A stretch of DNA of 64,000 nucleotides. Origin: Thioalkalivibrio thiocyanodenitrificans ARhD 1. Lineage in GTDB: Bacteria > Pseudomonadota > Gammaproteobacteria > Ectothiorhodospirales > Ectothiorhodospiraceae. Every line of letters begins with the position of its first letter. The first letter of the stretch is position 1. The position numbers and the translations under genes were made by a program. Where the stretch lies: positions 2,977,407 through 3,041,406 of the forward strand of contig NZ_KB900536.1 of the NCBI RefSeq assembly GCF_000378965.1, written 5' to 3'. This document shows positions 43,388-52,118 of the stretch, in pieces. Under the pieces are notes generated by a model that was not told the origin of the DNA, made no database searches, and worked only from the letters and a program-made list of their open reading frames with translations.

Positions 43388-44625
43388 CAATGACCTCCCC
43401 GGGCCGGGCCCACGTCAAGCATGTTGTGTTCAAGGAACATGATGCTGTCGCGTCCGGCCACGTGCTTGTTGAGTGTGTGGTCGAAGTCGAAGGACAGGCC
43501 GAGGTAGATGCGCTGGTCGTTGTCGACACCGGTGGCATCGGCTAGCCCGCTCGAGTTGCTCCGATACTGGTACTGGGCCAGTGCGTGGATGCCGCTTCCG
43601 AGCCGGTACATGAGGCTCGGCGCCACAGTCCATGCGGAGGCGTCGGAGAAGTCGTCGTAGTCCTTCCAGCCGACCGTCACCGCCGCCTGCCAGCGGGTCT
43701 GAAGCCAGGGCCGGTGGCCGTAGCGGATAGCCGCGGCCACGGATTTCTGCTCCGCCTTTGAACGGTTGGCGATGGAAGCCAGATCCGGGACGCTGATGCC
43801 GTTCACGTACGTGGCCTGCAGGTCCAGGTTCCAGGTGGCCTCCGGGTTGTCGCTCAGGTTGATTACCGCGCCTGCCTGGAAGGCGTCCATCTCGCCCTCG
43901 CCATCATTGAGGTCCTGGCGGTCCCAGGCGAGTGCCGTGTAGCGAAGTCCGCGGTCGAACTTTATGGCCTCGGGCACGTCGTAGGCGAACTTCAGGTTGT
44001 AGCCGTTGAACTCCGACGAGCTGGTTCGGCTGCCGGTGCCGTCCGTTTCCGTACGTGCGGTGATCGTGCCCGTGGCGGACATGCGCTGCGCGGGCCAGAA
44101 CAAGGTGCCCTGCACCACGCCGCCGTAGAGCTGATAGACCTCGTCCGGCGCGTGGGAGAAGGCGTTGCCCACGTGGGTGAAGTCCATCAGGTCGTCGTCG
44201 CGAAGGGTCGGGAACACGACCAGCGTGTTGGGCAGTCCGGTGCGTCCCAGCACCACCTCGAAGCGTTCGCCGCCCACGCCCGCGTGCATCTGGTGCAGGT
44301 AGATGTCATCGCGGACATCGTGATGGGCATCGTCCTCGATGGCTTTGATGCCGATGGCGCCGAAGGCGTAGTTCTCGCTGTCGAAGAGGTACTTGGAGAA
44401 GCCGAACAGGAGACTCGAGTCGGCGAATTCCAGTTCGCTGTCGCTGTCGGTGCCGCCGTCGGCCTCCTTCACCCGGTGGGCCTTGGTGGTGATCAGGGCG
44501 CGTCCGCCGATATCCACCTGGGGCGCCACGTGGGGGTCGATCTCCAGCGCCTGGCCCGGTCCCGTCGCGAGACCGAACGCGCAGGCCGCCGCCAGAGTGA
44601 TGCGTATCTTCTTGGTGTGATTCAT
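43387..44625 (-). CDS. Beta-barrel outer-membrane protein (porin-like) of the copper island
   Basis: 412 aa from the ATG at 44625. Signal peptide to about GPGQALEID. The rest alternates in barrel style (RALITTKAHRV, KYLFDSENYAFGAIGIKAI, AAIRYGHRPWLQTRWQAAVTVGWKDYD, ALAQYQYRSNSSG, YLGLSFDFDHTL) but lacks a clear C-terminal Phe; it ends with DSIMFLEHNMLDVGPARGGH. It lies 11 bases after the multicopper gene and overlaps the His-rich cytochrome. Possibly a porin or metal channel; family uncertain. Confidence 0.7.
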   Translation of the reverse strand: MNHTKKIRITLAAACAFGLATGPGQALEIDPHVAPQVDIGGRALITTKAHRVKEADGGTDSDSELEFADSSLLFGFSKYLFDSENYAFGAIGIKAIEDDAHHDVRDDIYLHQMHAGVGGERFEVVLGRTGLPNTLVVFPTLRDDDLMDFTHVGNAFSHAPDEVYQLYGGVVQGTLFWPAQRMSATGTITARTETDGTGSRTSSSEFNGYNLKFAYDVPEAIKFDRGLRYTALAWDRQDLNDGEGEMDAFQAGAVINLSDNPEATWNLDLQATYVNGISVPDLASIANRSKAEQKSVAAAIRYGHRPWLQTRWQAAVTVGWKDYDDFSDASAWTVAPSLMYRLGSGIHALAQYQYRSNSSGLADATGVDNDQRIYLGLSFDFDHTLNKHVAGRDSIMFLEHNMLDVGPARGGH

Positions 44626-44636
44626 GGTCCGGATCC

Positions 44637-45977
44637 TTATTGGTTGATGGAGATGGACGGGCCATACGGCACTTCGCCCAGGTCCTCGTACTCGAGCATG
44701 GTCATCATCCCGCCCGGGTAGATCATGTTGTTGGTGGACTGCAGCTCGTTGTGGTCGTGGAAGTCCCACAACCCCGGGTTGTCGCCGTGCACCACGATGT
44801 CGAAGGTCTTGCCCGGCGTGACCGCGATGGTGTTGCAGCGCTTGTAGTAGGGCAGGGGGTTGCCGTCCTCGGCCACCACGTAGAACTGGTGCCCGTGCAG
44901 GTGCATGTGATGCGTGGCGATGCCCCCGTTGATCAGCCGGATGCGGATGTTCTCGCCCCGGCGGATCTTGATGTGCCCCTGCTCCTTGGTGGCCGGGAAG
45001 GCCTTGCCGTTGATGGCGAAAAAGCGCGGCTGGACCGTCGGCAGCTCCGCGTTGCCCCGCGTATAGGGAGGCCGCCAGCCGTCGTCCATGGCCTTGACGA
45101 ACTCCTCGTAGTTGCGGAAGAAGGCATGGGTGCGCGGCGTGAGACGCCCCTGGCGCATCAACGCGTTGACCCGCTTCATGCCCTCGTGCACCGCGTTCAT
45201 GTGCTCACGGGCGAAGTTCACGTCGAAGGCCTCGAGCACCAGCACGTAGTCGCGCTCGTAGGGGAAGTCCCGGCGGATCGGATCGTTGGGGGAGTCGATG
45301 ATGAACGCCCCGTGCAGGCCCGCCATGAAGTGCAGCGGTGTGCCCCAGTGGCAGTGATAGAAACGCGTGCCGTGGGGCCGTGCCTGGAAGCGGTAGATGA
45401 AGGTCTCCTCCGGGTGCACCGGATCCTGGGTCATCATCGGCACGCCGTCCATGGTGTAGATGAGGTCCACTCCGTGCCAGTGGATGGTGTGCATCTCCTC
45501 GGTGCGGTTGCGCACCACGACCTTGATCCAGTCGTTCTCCTGGACCCGGAACACCGGTCCCGGCACCTGGCCGTTAAATGCGAACATGGGCGCCTTCACC
45601 CCGGGCAGGATCTCGTGCTCGATGACGTCGAAGGTCATCTCGAACTCCCGGTAGTTGACCGCGTCATCGGGCGGCGCACCGGGTGGTTCGCTGACCACGC
45701 CGTGCATGTCGTGCCCCTCCATGTACATCATCGAGCCCTGGCCGCCCTGCCAGCCATGGGCGGGAGCGCCGGCGGGAGAGGGGGGGGTGGTGCCGTGGCC
45801 GGCGTGGGCGTCGTGGCCGGCATTCTGGGCCTGTGCCGCAAGGCCCGAGCCGGCCGCGAGCATGCCGGTGGCGGTCGCGGTGGCGGTTCGCAGGAACTTC
45901 CGCCGGCCCGGATCGTCGGGAACGGCACGGGCGGCGTCGAGCGGTGCGGGTGCGCCGCGCATCGTCTTGTCTTTCAT
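44637..45977 (-). CDS. Multicopper-oxidase-like protein lacking the type 1 copper cysteine
   Basis: 446 aa from the ATG at 45977; a GTG at 45992 is also possible. A Tat signal (GRRKFLRTATATATGMLAAG) and a His/Gly linker precede three cupredoxin-like domains. Trinuclear copper ligands are present: HWHG, FYHCHWG, HHMHLHGH, and DFHDHN. The last motif is normally HCHxxxH: here Cys is Asp (HDH) and the following His is missing (ELQST). So T2/T3 ligands are kept, but the type 1 site is not. Exported, folded protein; a copper oxidase role is uncertain. Confidence 0.85.
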   Translation of the reverse strand: MKDKTMRGAPAPLDAARAVPDDPGRRKFLRTATATATGMLAAGSGLAAQAQNAGHDAHAGHGTTPPSPAGAPAHGWQGGQGSMMYMEGHDMHGVVSEPPGAPPDDAVNYREFEMTFDVIEHEILPGVKAPMFAFNGQVPGPVFRVQENDWIKVVVRNRTEEMHTIHWHGVDLIYTMDGVPMMTQDPVHPEETFIYRFQARPHGTRFYHCHWGTPLHFMAGLHGAFIIDSPNDPIRRDFPYERDYVLVLEAFDVNFAREHMNAVHEGMKRVNALMRQGRLTPRTHAFFRNYEEFVKAMDDGWRPPYTRGNAELPTVQPRFFAINGKAFPATKEQGHIKIRRGENIRIRLINGGIATHHMHLHGHQFYVVAEDGNPLPYYKRCNTIAVTPGKTFDIVVHGDNPGLWDFHDHNELQSTNNMIYPGGMMTMLEYEDLGEVPYGPSISINQ

Positions 45978-46079
45978 CTGGTTTGACTCCACTGCTTGGA
46001 TCGTTGCCTAACCCGGCGCGCACGGGTACGTGCCCGCATGCGCAGGGGCGTTACGGTCCGGCCGCGTCGCGGCCGGTGA

Positions 46080-46514
46080 TCAGGCAGCGGTGTTTCTGGG
46101 GGGGCGGTAGAGCGCGCCGGGGGGAGGGGTGGTCACGACGACGGGCAAGGTCTCGCAGACGAGCTCCTCGCTGTCAGCCGATGCCAGGGGTGTGGCAGGC
46201 GGGGCATGACACCCGGTGCAGCCGGCACATACGCTCGCGCACGGGGCGTCGCCGCAGTCATGATGCAGGGAGGACGGAAGCGGGGCGATGTCCCGTGTTT
46301 CGTGTTCGGCCGGGGGTATATCCGCGCCATGGCGGGCATGATCATGCCCGTGGCGGGCGTGCACGGCGTGGTGCCCCTGGTCCACGTGGATCTGCGGGGT
46401 TCCCTGATCCGATGCCGGGGCGAGCGTGGCGGCCAGCAGTGTGCCACTGACGGGCAGCAGGGCGATCACCATTACCAGCCACAGGGACACGAGTTGTCGT
46501 ACAGTCGGATGCAT
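46080..46514 (-). CDS. CopL/DUF2946-like His/Cys-rich exported protein
   Basis: 144 aa from the ATG at 46514 (MHPTVRQLVSL). Signal peptide (LWLVMVIALLPVSGTLLA). His-dense middle (HHAVHARHGHDHARHGAD), Cys cluster CGDAPCASVCAGCTGCHAPP and the C-terminal ALYRPPRNTAA. Copper chelation is likely. It stands upstream of the multicopper gene on the same strand, so it may lead the transcript. The frame extends further to 46955, but that part is a shadow of other sequence. Confidence 0.7.
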   Translation of the reverse strand: MHPTVRQLVSLWLVMVIALLPVSGTLLAATLAPASDQGTPQIHVDQGHHAVHARHGHDHARHGADIPPAEHETRDIAPLPSSLHHDCGDAPCASVCAGCTGCHAPPATPLASADSEELVCETLPVVVTTPPPGALYRPPRNTAA

Positions 46515-46766
46515 GGCCAGGGTTGGTGTCCCGCAGGTTTCCGATTTAGACCGGGTCCAGAGCGTAACACGGCTAAGCCTGTGACTGCATCCGTGCCTCT
46601 TGGTTCCTGCGTGTCTCGCGACCTCCGTCACATGCGCTCGCCGAGCGCCGGGGCGGCCCGCGGCCCTTTCCGGACCCGCAAGCGGCGGGCGTTCACGCCG
46701 TGGTTGCCATTCCACGGCGCAGGTCAGTAGCGGCACCCCGTCAATGGCCCGTATGGGTCCGGCCAT

Positions 46767-46800
46767 GAAAAAGGCCCCGATGCTCACGCACCGGGGCCTT
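46767..46800 (-). terminator. Rho-independent terminator after the 46841 gene
   Basis: A stem of AAGGCCCCG with an 11-base loop is followed on the minus strand by TTTTTC. The rest of the 326-bp spacer 46515-46840 shows no gene. Confidence 0.9.
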
Positions 46801-46840
46801 TGTCTTCGGGCAGGTCCGGGGACCTCCCTGTCCCCGCGGT

Positions 46841-47299
46841 TTACGCCGCCGCGTGACGTGCCTTGGCTTCCTTGGCCGCCTTGGCCTCGTCCGGCGAGTA
46901 GGCCTTGCCGGACCACAGCATCTCGTAGGCGATCTCCTCGTTGCCGTTCTCGCACAGCGCCAGCACGTCCTTGAACAGGGGCTGGAAGGTTTCGCTGCGA
47001 TGGGAGGCCTCGTGCTCCTCCATGCTGTTCCAGAAGGTGATGATCAGCGCCTCCTTGCCCTTCAGCGGGCTCTCCACCGCCTGGCCCACGGTGGAGCCCT
47101 CGTTGGAGACGTCACCGCTGTTCAGGCAGACGAAGCCGCCCACGAAGCCGGTGTCGGAGTGATAGGTCTTGACGTTCTCGCACAGCACCGCAACCCGCTC
47201 CTGCAGGTCGTCCACGGTGTAGCCGTCCTTGAGGATCACGCGGTTTACGGTTACCACGCCGTCATGGGGAAAGTTGGGAATCAGACCGCTCATGGTCAC
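46841..47299 (-). CDS. Dimeric alpha/beta-barrel (ABM-like) protein, sulfur-oxygenase-like sequence
   Basis: 152 aa. Soluble, no signal. The segment ALIITFWNSMEEHEASHRSETFQPLF followed by ALCENGNEEIAYEMLW resembles the helix and strand pattern of sulfur oxygenase reductase (YTFWKDWKDHEEMHR..) and of antibiotic-monooxygenase (ABM)-type ferredoxin-like folds. SOR itself is about twice as long. Cys at VAVLCENV, FVCLNSG and ALCENG are notable. The basic C-terminal tail (AKAAKEAKARHAAA) is Ala/Lys rich. Function inferred only from fold; its strong sigma-70 promoter (47343-47370) suggests high expression. Confidence 0.6.
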   Translation of the reverse strand: MTMSGLIPNFPHDGVVTVNRVILKDGYTVDDLQERVAVLCENVKTYHSDTGFVGGFVCLNSGDVSNEGSTVGQAVESPLKGKEALIITFWNSMEEHEASHRSETFQPLFKDVLALCENGNEEIAYEMLWSGKAYSPDEAKAAKEAKARHAAA

Positions 47300-47342
47300 C
47301 TCCTGCTCATTGAATTAGCTGATAAGCACATCAGTGGGTACT

Positions 47343-47370
47343 AATATATATTCCTGAGAGAATTTGTCAA
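47343..47370 (-). promoter_or_regulatory. Sigma-70-like promoter of the 46841 gene
   Basis: On the minus strand, -35 TTGACA (47370-47365) and -10 TATATT (47348-47343) are 16 bp apart, about 45 bases upstream of the ATG. The AT-rich spacer stands out from the GC-rich background. Confidence 0.7.
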
Positions 47371-47513
47371 GTAATGCGACCGGCCGACCGAGCCCCCCCT
47401 ACAATTTGTGGTTTCAATCCCGGGAAAACCCCATATGAGCGTGCTAAGCTTTCGCGCAATCGGCCGGATTCCGATACCGGTCACCGGACACATTCACCTC
47501 AGGAGTCTCGTCT

Positions 47514-48080
47514 ATGCGATTCAGACTGTTCGTCATGGTGCTGCTCGCCGGCTGCGCCTCCGCGGGGCAGGCCGCCGGCCTGGAGGTCTATCTCAGCGAC
47601 AAGACCGCCCAGTTCAGGTTCATCAATGACGCGGGCGTCATCGGCCTGCCTGGGGCGGATATGTCCTTCGGCCTGTTCTACAGCGACGACAAGGACTACA
47701 TGGGCACCGTCGGTCTGCACGCCGCCGGCACGCCCGCCGGAGAGCATCCGGTCACCTTCGGGCTGGGCGGCCGGTTCTACGCGGGCAGCATCGATGATCC
47801 GGACCAGAGCTTTCAGGCCCTGGCGCTGGGCGGTGAGGCGCGCCTGACCATCCCCGCCAACATGCCCATGGCCGTGGTCGGCGAACTCCACTTCGCCCCG
47901 TCCGTGACCAGCTTCGGTGACGCTGACCAGTTGCTGGACTGGGGTTTCCGCTATGAACTGGAGGTCACCCCCGGGGTGTCCGGTTTCGCGGGCTACCGCC
48001 GCCTGACCCTGGACCTGGACGAGGACAGCAACTACCGGGTGGACAAGCGGGTGCACTTCGGTATCCGCTTCAGTTACTAG
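47514..48080 (+). CDS. YfaZ-like outer-membrane beta-barrel
   Basis: 188 aa. Signal peptide to about GQAAGLEVY; a lipobox-like LLAGCAS lies in it. Short beta strands (FSFGLFYSDD-like, GTVGLHAAG, VTFGLGGRFYAG, ALALGGEARLTIP) end in a terminal aromatic (HFGIRFSY), as in the YfaZ family. Role unknown. The stop overlaps the mazG start by one base. Confidence 0.75.
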   Translation: MRFRLFVMVLLAGCASAGQAAGLEVYLSDKTAQFRFINDAGVIGLPGADMSFGLFYSDDKDYMGTVGLHAAGTPAGEHPVTFGLGGRFYAGSIDDPDQSFQALALGGEARLTIPANMPMAVVGELHFAPSVTSFGDADQLLDWGFRYELEVTPGVSGFAGYRRLTLDLDEDSNYRVDKRVHFGIRFSY

Positions 48081-48886
48081 TGGCGCGTTCCGCGGCGCAG
48101 GACCGGGATCCGCTGGCCCGCGTGCTGGCCATCATGGCCCGCCTGCGGGACCCGGAGACCGGCTGCGCCTGGGACGTGAAGCAGACCTTCGAGAGCATCG
48201 CCCCCTACACCCTGGAGGAGGCCTACGAGGTGGCCGACGCCATCGCCCGGGGCGATCACGCGGGCCTGTGCGACGAACTGGGCGACCTGCTGCTGCAGGT
48301 GGTGTTTCACGCCCGCATGGCCGAGGAGGCCGGGCACTTCGATTTCGGCCGGGTGGCCGAGGGGCTGGCCGAGAAGCTGGTACGCCGTCACCCTCACGTG
48401 TTCGGCGATGTGCGTTTCGACTCCGAAGCCGACCAGCACGCCGCCTGGGAGGCGGAGAAGGCCCGGGAGCGGGCGGCCGGGGGCGAATCACCGCCCGGAC
48501 ACCTGGACGGGGTCGCCCGCTCGCTGCCCGCACTTATCCGGGCGGTGAAGCTGCAGAAGCGCGCCGCGCGGGTCGGTTTCGACTGGCCCGGGCCCGGACC
48601 CGTGCTGGACAAGATCGACGAGGAACTGCGCGAGTTGCATGCCGAGCTGGAGCAGGGCGCGCCCCGCGCGCGCATCGAGGACGAGTTGGGCGATCTGCTG
48701 TTCGCCGTCACCAACCTGGCCCGCCACCTGGACGTGGATCCGGAGGCCGCCCTGCGCGGCAGCAACGCGAAGTTCGAGCGCCGCTTCCGTTACATCGAGG
48801 ACGCCCTCGCCCGGCAGGGGCGGACGGTCGAGGATGCGGACCTGGCGGAGATGGATGCGCTGTGGGAGGAGGCGAAATCCAAGTAG
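48080..48886 (+). CDS. mazG: Nucleoside triphosphate pyrophosphohydrolase
   Basis: 268 aa from the GTG at 48080. Two MazG repeats are present: residues ~12-110 (CAWDVKQTFESIAPYTLEEAYEVADAI, GDLLLQVVFHARMAEE) and ~165-235 (VGFDWPGPGPVLDKIDEELRELHAELE, DELGDLLFAVTNLARHL). Metal-binding EExxE/ExxD helices are intact. It hydrolyses NTPs to NMPs and PPi as a housecleaning enzyme, and may also influence (p)ppGpp. Confidence 0.95.
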   Translation: MARSAAQDRDPLARVLAIMARLRDPETGCAWDVKQTFESIAPYTLEEAYEVADAIARGDHAGLCDELGDLLLQVVFHARMAEEAGHFDFGRVAEGLAEKLVRRHPHVFGDVRFDSEADQHAAWEAEKARERAAGGESPPGHLDGVARSLPALIRAVKLQKRAARVGFDWPGPGPVLDKIDEELRELHAELEQGAPRARIEDELGDLLFAVTNLARHLDVDPEAALRGSNAKFERRFRYIEDALARQGRTVEDADLAEMDALWEEAKSK

Positions 48887-48949
48887 GAAGTGTGAATTGG
48901 GAAGTGCGAAGTGAAAGGCCTTTACTTCCCACTTCCCAATTCACACTTC
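48885..48949. repeat. Palindrome of the GAATTGGGAAGT family, no ORF
   Basis: The arms (48887-48905 and 48931-48949) are exact 19-bp complements. The loop contains GGCCTTTACTTC, the word also in the loop at 20864-20953. It follows the mazG stop directly. It shares arm sequence with the ends of the 26728-27266 element. Confidence 0.9.
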
Positions 48950-49029
48950 TCACTTCAATTGTGGTTTTTCCCCCGCCCCCCGATCCCTGATAAGCTTCGC
49001 CCTTCACGGACATTCCCGTACGCCGTTCC

Positions 49030-49755
49030 ATGAACCACGCCGTTGCCGTTCCCCCCGATCTGATTCCCGCCACCATCGCCGAGATCCGCCAGGAGACGCC
49101 GAGGGTCAAGTCCGTGCGCCTGGCGGTGGGCGAGGGGTTCCGCTTCCGCCCGGGCCAGTGGATCGACCTGGCGGTGAACATCGGGGGCGAGACGGTGGTG
49201 GCCGGCTATTCCATCGTCTCCACCCCGGCGACCCGCGGGACCATCCAACTGGCGGTCAAGTCGGCGGAACACCACCCGGTCACCCGCTACCTGCACGAGA
49301 TGGCGCGCCCGGGCGATACGGTGCGCATCTCGCCATCCGGACAGGGCAATTTCTACTTCGAGCCGGACATGGCGGACAAGGTGGTACTGCTGGGTGCCGG
49401 CATCGGCGTCACGCCGCTGGTGGGCATCCTGCGCTCCATCCACGAGCAGATGCCGGAGGTGCGGGCCACGCTTCTCTACAGCGTGACCGAGAGCAACGAG
49501 ATCCTGTTCTGGGACGAACTCGAGCGCATGGGTCTCGCCCCCAACATCCGCTGCGTGATCACCGTGACCCGGGAGGCCGAGGACTGGCAGGGCCACACCG
49601 GGCGCATCAGCCACGACCTGCTGCGCGCCATGAACCTGCCGCCGGACGCCCTGTACTACTACTGCGGCAGCCGCGAGTTTATCGAGGACATGACGGTCAT
49701 GCTCGAGGAACTGGGGATCGAGAAAGGCAGGTTGGTATTTGAAAAATGGTGGTAG
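49030..49755 (+). CDS. Ferredoxin-NADP+ reductase-type FAD oxidoreductase
   Basis: 241 aa. FAD-binding beta-barrel (residues 1-100; FRPGQWIDLAV, GYSIVSTPA-like GYSIVSTPATRG), then the NAD(P) domain VVLLGAGIGVTPLVGILRSI and the C-terminal YYYCGSREFIEDM..LVFEKWW. No [2Fe-2S] domain, so it passes electrons to a separate partner. FAD loop and NADPH loop look complete; partner unknown. Confidence 0.9.
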   Translation: MNHAVAVPPDLIPATIAEIRQETPRVKSVRLAVGEGFRFRPGQWIDLAVNIGGETVVAGYSIVSTPATRGTIQLAVKSAEHHPVTRYLHEMARPGDTVRISPSGQGNFYFEPDMADKVVLLGAGIGVTPLVGILRSIHEQMPEVRATLLYSVTESNEILFWDELERMGLAPNIRCVITVTREAEDWQGHTGRISHDLLRAMNLPPDALYYYCGSREFIEDMTVMLEELGIEKGRLVFEKWW

Positions 49756-49780
49756 GCGCGGGCGGTCTGCCCGATTCACC

Positions 49781-50440
49781 GTCAAAGGCGTTTCGATCCC
49801 CGCTGCGCGGGGCTCGAGTTACTTTCTTTGCTTGTCCAAAGAAAGTAACCAAAGAAAAGACACCACGGATGTCTCGCCCCTTCGGGGTGCCCTGCGCGCG
49901 GAGCTGTCCCGGGGAGGTCGATCGACAGGCCATCCTTGGCCTGACGATCGACGCGCCGCGTCCGTGCGGCGCCCCTGACGGGCTTTGACCCCGGGACAGC
50001 CCCGTGCTCGGCGAGCCATACGGGGAAAGGTTAAAACCCCTTTGATCAGCATGAGCGGGGCACTTGGTATTGGTGGCCTTGGGTTTCCCTGCAGAGGAGG
50101 CCGGCCCTTCGGCCGAACCGGGGAGGGAATGGCGATTCAAGAAGGCACCAAGATCAACATTGCGCCGATGCCACTCGAAGCGCTCTTGACCTTCTCCCCT
50201 ATGACGCACCGAGTAGCGCAGGCTTCGAGGGTAAAAGCCCGAAGGGGCGCCGCAGGGACGCGGCGCGTCGGCAGTCAGGCCATGGATGGCCTGTCTGCCG
50301 ACCCCCTCGAAGCCGAGCAACGCAGGGCACCCGCCACAGCGGGTGCGGCATCGGGGTGTCCTTCTTTTGGTTACTTTTCTTGGACAAGCAAGAAAAGTAA
50401 CTCGAGCCGCCTGCAAGGCGGATCGAAACGCCGTTGACTT
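49781..50440. repeat. 660-bp inverted element of two structured, covarying ~320-bp arms
   Basis: Arm 1 (49781 to about 50105) and the reverse complement of arm 2 (about 50106 to 50440) align over their length and share six hairpins in the same order, but paired bases differ between arms. Examples: 49798-49812 vs 50407-50421; 49818-49849 vs 50370-50401 (13-bp stems, loop CTTGTC in both); 49875-49889 vs 50328-50345; 49903-49914 with 49989-50000 vs 50221-50231 with 50304-50314; 49917-49924 with 49945-49952 vs 50267-50274 with 50295-50302. The loops stay constant while stems change on both sides. No ORF in it is credible. It could be a structured RNA locus or a transposable element end pair; no transposase is nearby. 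Confidence 0.85.
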
Positions 50441-50570
50441 TGGGTTTGGCTTGAGTACTTCACCAAGGCCGGTTCGAAGCGTTTTTCCAGGTCGCCTGCT
50501 GCCCACATGCAGATGCTCGACCCCGGTACACGGATCGAGACATCCTCCGTTCAACGCGCACCGAACATTT

Positions 50571-51640
<1,070 letters not shown>

Positions 51641-51721
51641 TCAGGGTCCGGGATGGCCATGCTGTCTGTCACACCCGGTATGCTATGGTCTGACTCAGTG
51701 CACGGGCAAGGCGAACCGGTG

Positions 51722-52093
51722 ATGAAGGAACACGGTCGGTCAAAGGGCAAGCTGCTGGTTGCAGTGGTGGCGGACGAGCTGGAGGAGCGCGCGCGGGACA
51801 TCCTGCGCGAGGAAGGCGCGCAGGGCGTGACCATCCTGGCAGGCCGCGGCATCGGTTTTCCGGAGCACATGACCTTTTTCGGCATCACCTACCGTGGTGC
51901 GGAGAGCATCCTGGCCTGCGTGCTCGATGGCGACTCGGCCGAGCGCATGGCGGAACGCCTGAATTGCGAGCTGGAGTTGCTCAAGCCTTTCAAGGGGCTC
52001 GCCTTCTGCCTGGCCGTGAACCGGTCCGGCGGCATCGACCTGGACTTGGTGCGAGACGCGATTCGGCGGCGCACCCCCGATCCCGGCGCATAA
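51722..52093 (+). CDS. PII-like protein 1 upstream of the DUF1538 permease
   Basis: 123 aa from the ATG at 51722 (MKEHGRSKGKLLVAVVADELEERA); the in-frame ATG at 51659 is less likely. The pattern KLLVAVVADELEERARDILREEGAQGVTILAGRGIG mirrors the first beta-alpha-beta of PII signal proteins (K-x-I-x-A-x(n)-L-x(n)-A-L-x-x-x-G-x-x-G-x-T-x-x-x-x-x-G-x-G). The T-loop region is FPEHMTFFGITYRGAE; the second half AERMAERLNCELELLKPFKGLAFCLAV. No Tyr51-type uridylylation site can be defined. It shares about a third of its residues with PII-like 2 (53627). Confidence 0.75.
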   Translation: MKEHGRSKGKLLVAVVADELEERARDILREEGAQGVTILAGRGIGFPEHMTFFGITYRGAESILACVLDGDSAERMAERLNCELELLKPFKGLAFCLAVNRSGGIDLDLVRDAIRRRTPDPGA

Positions 52094-52118
52094 CCCGAAC
52101 CAGACCGGCCGACGACAC

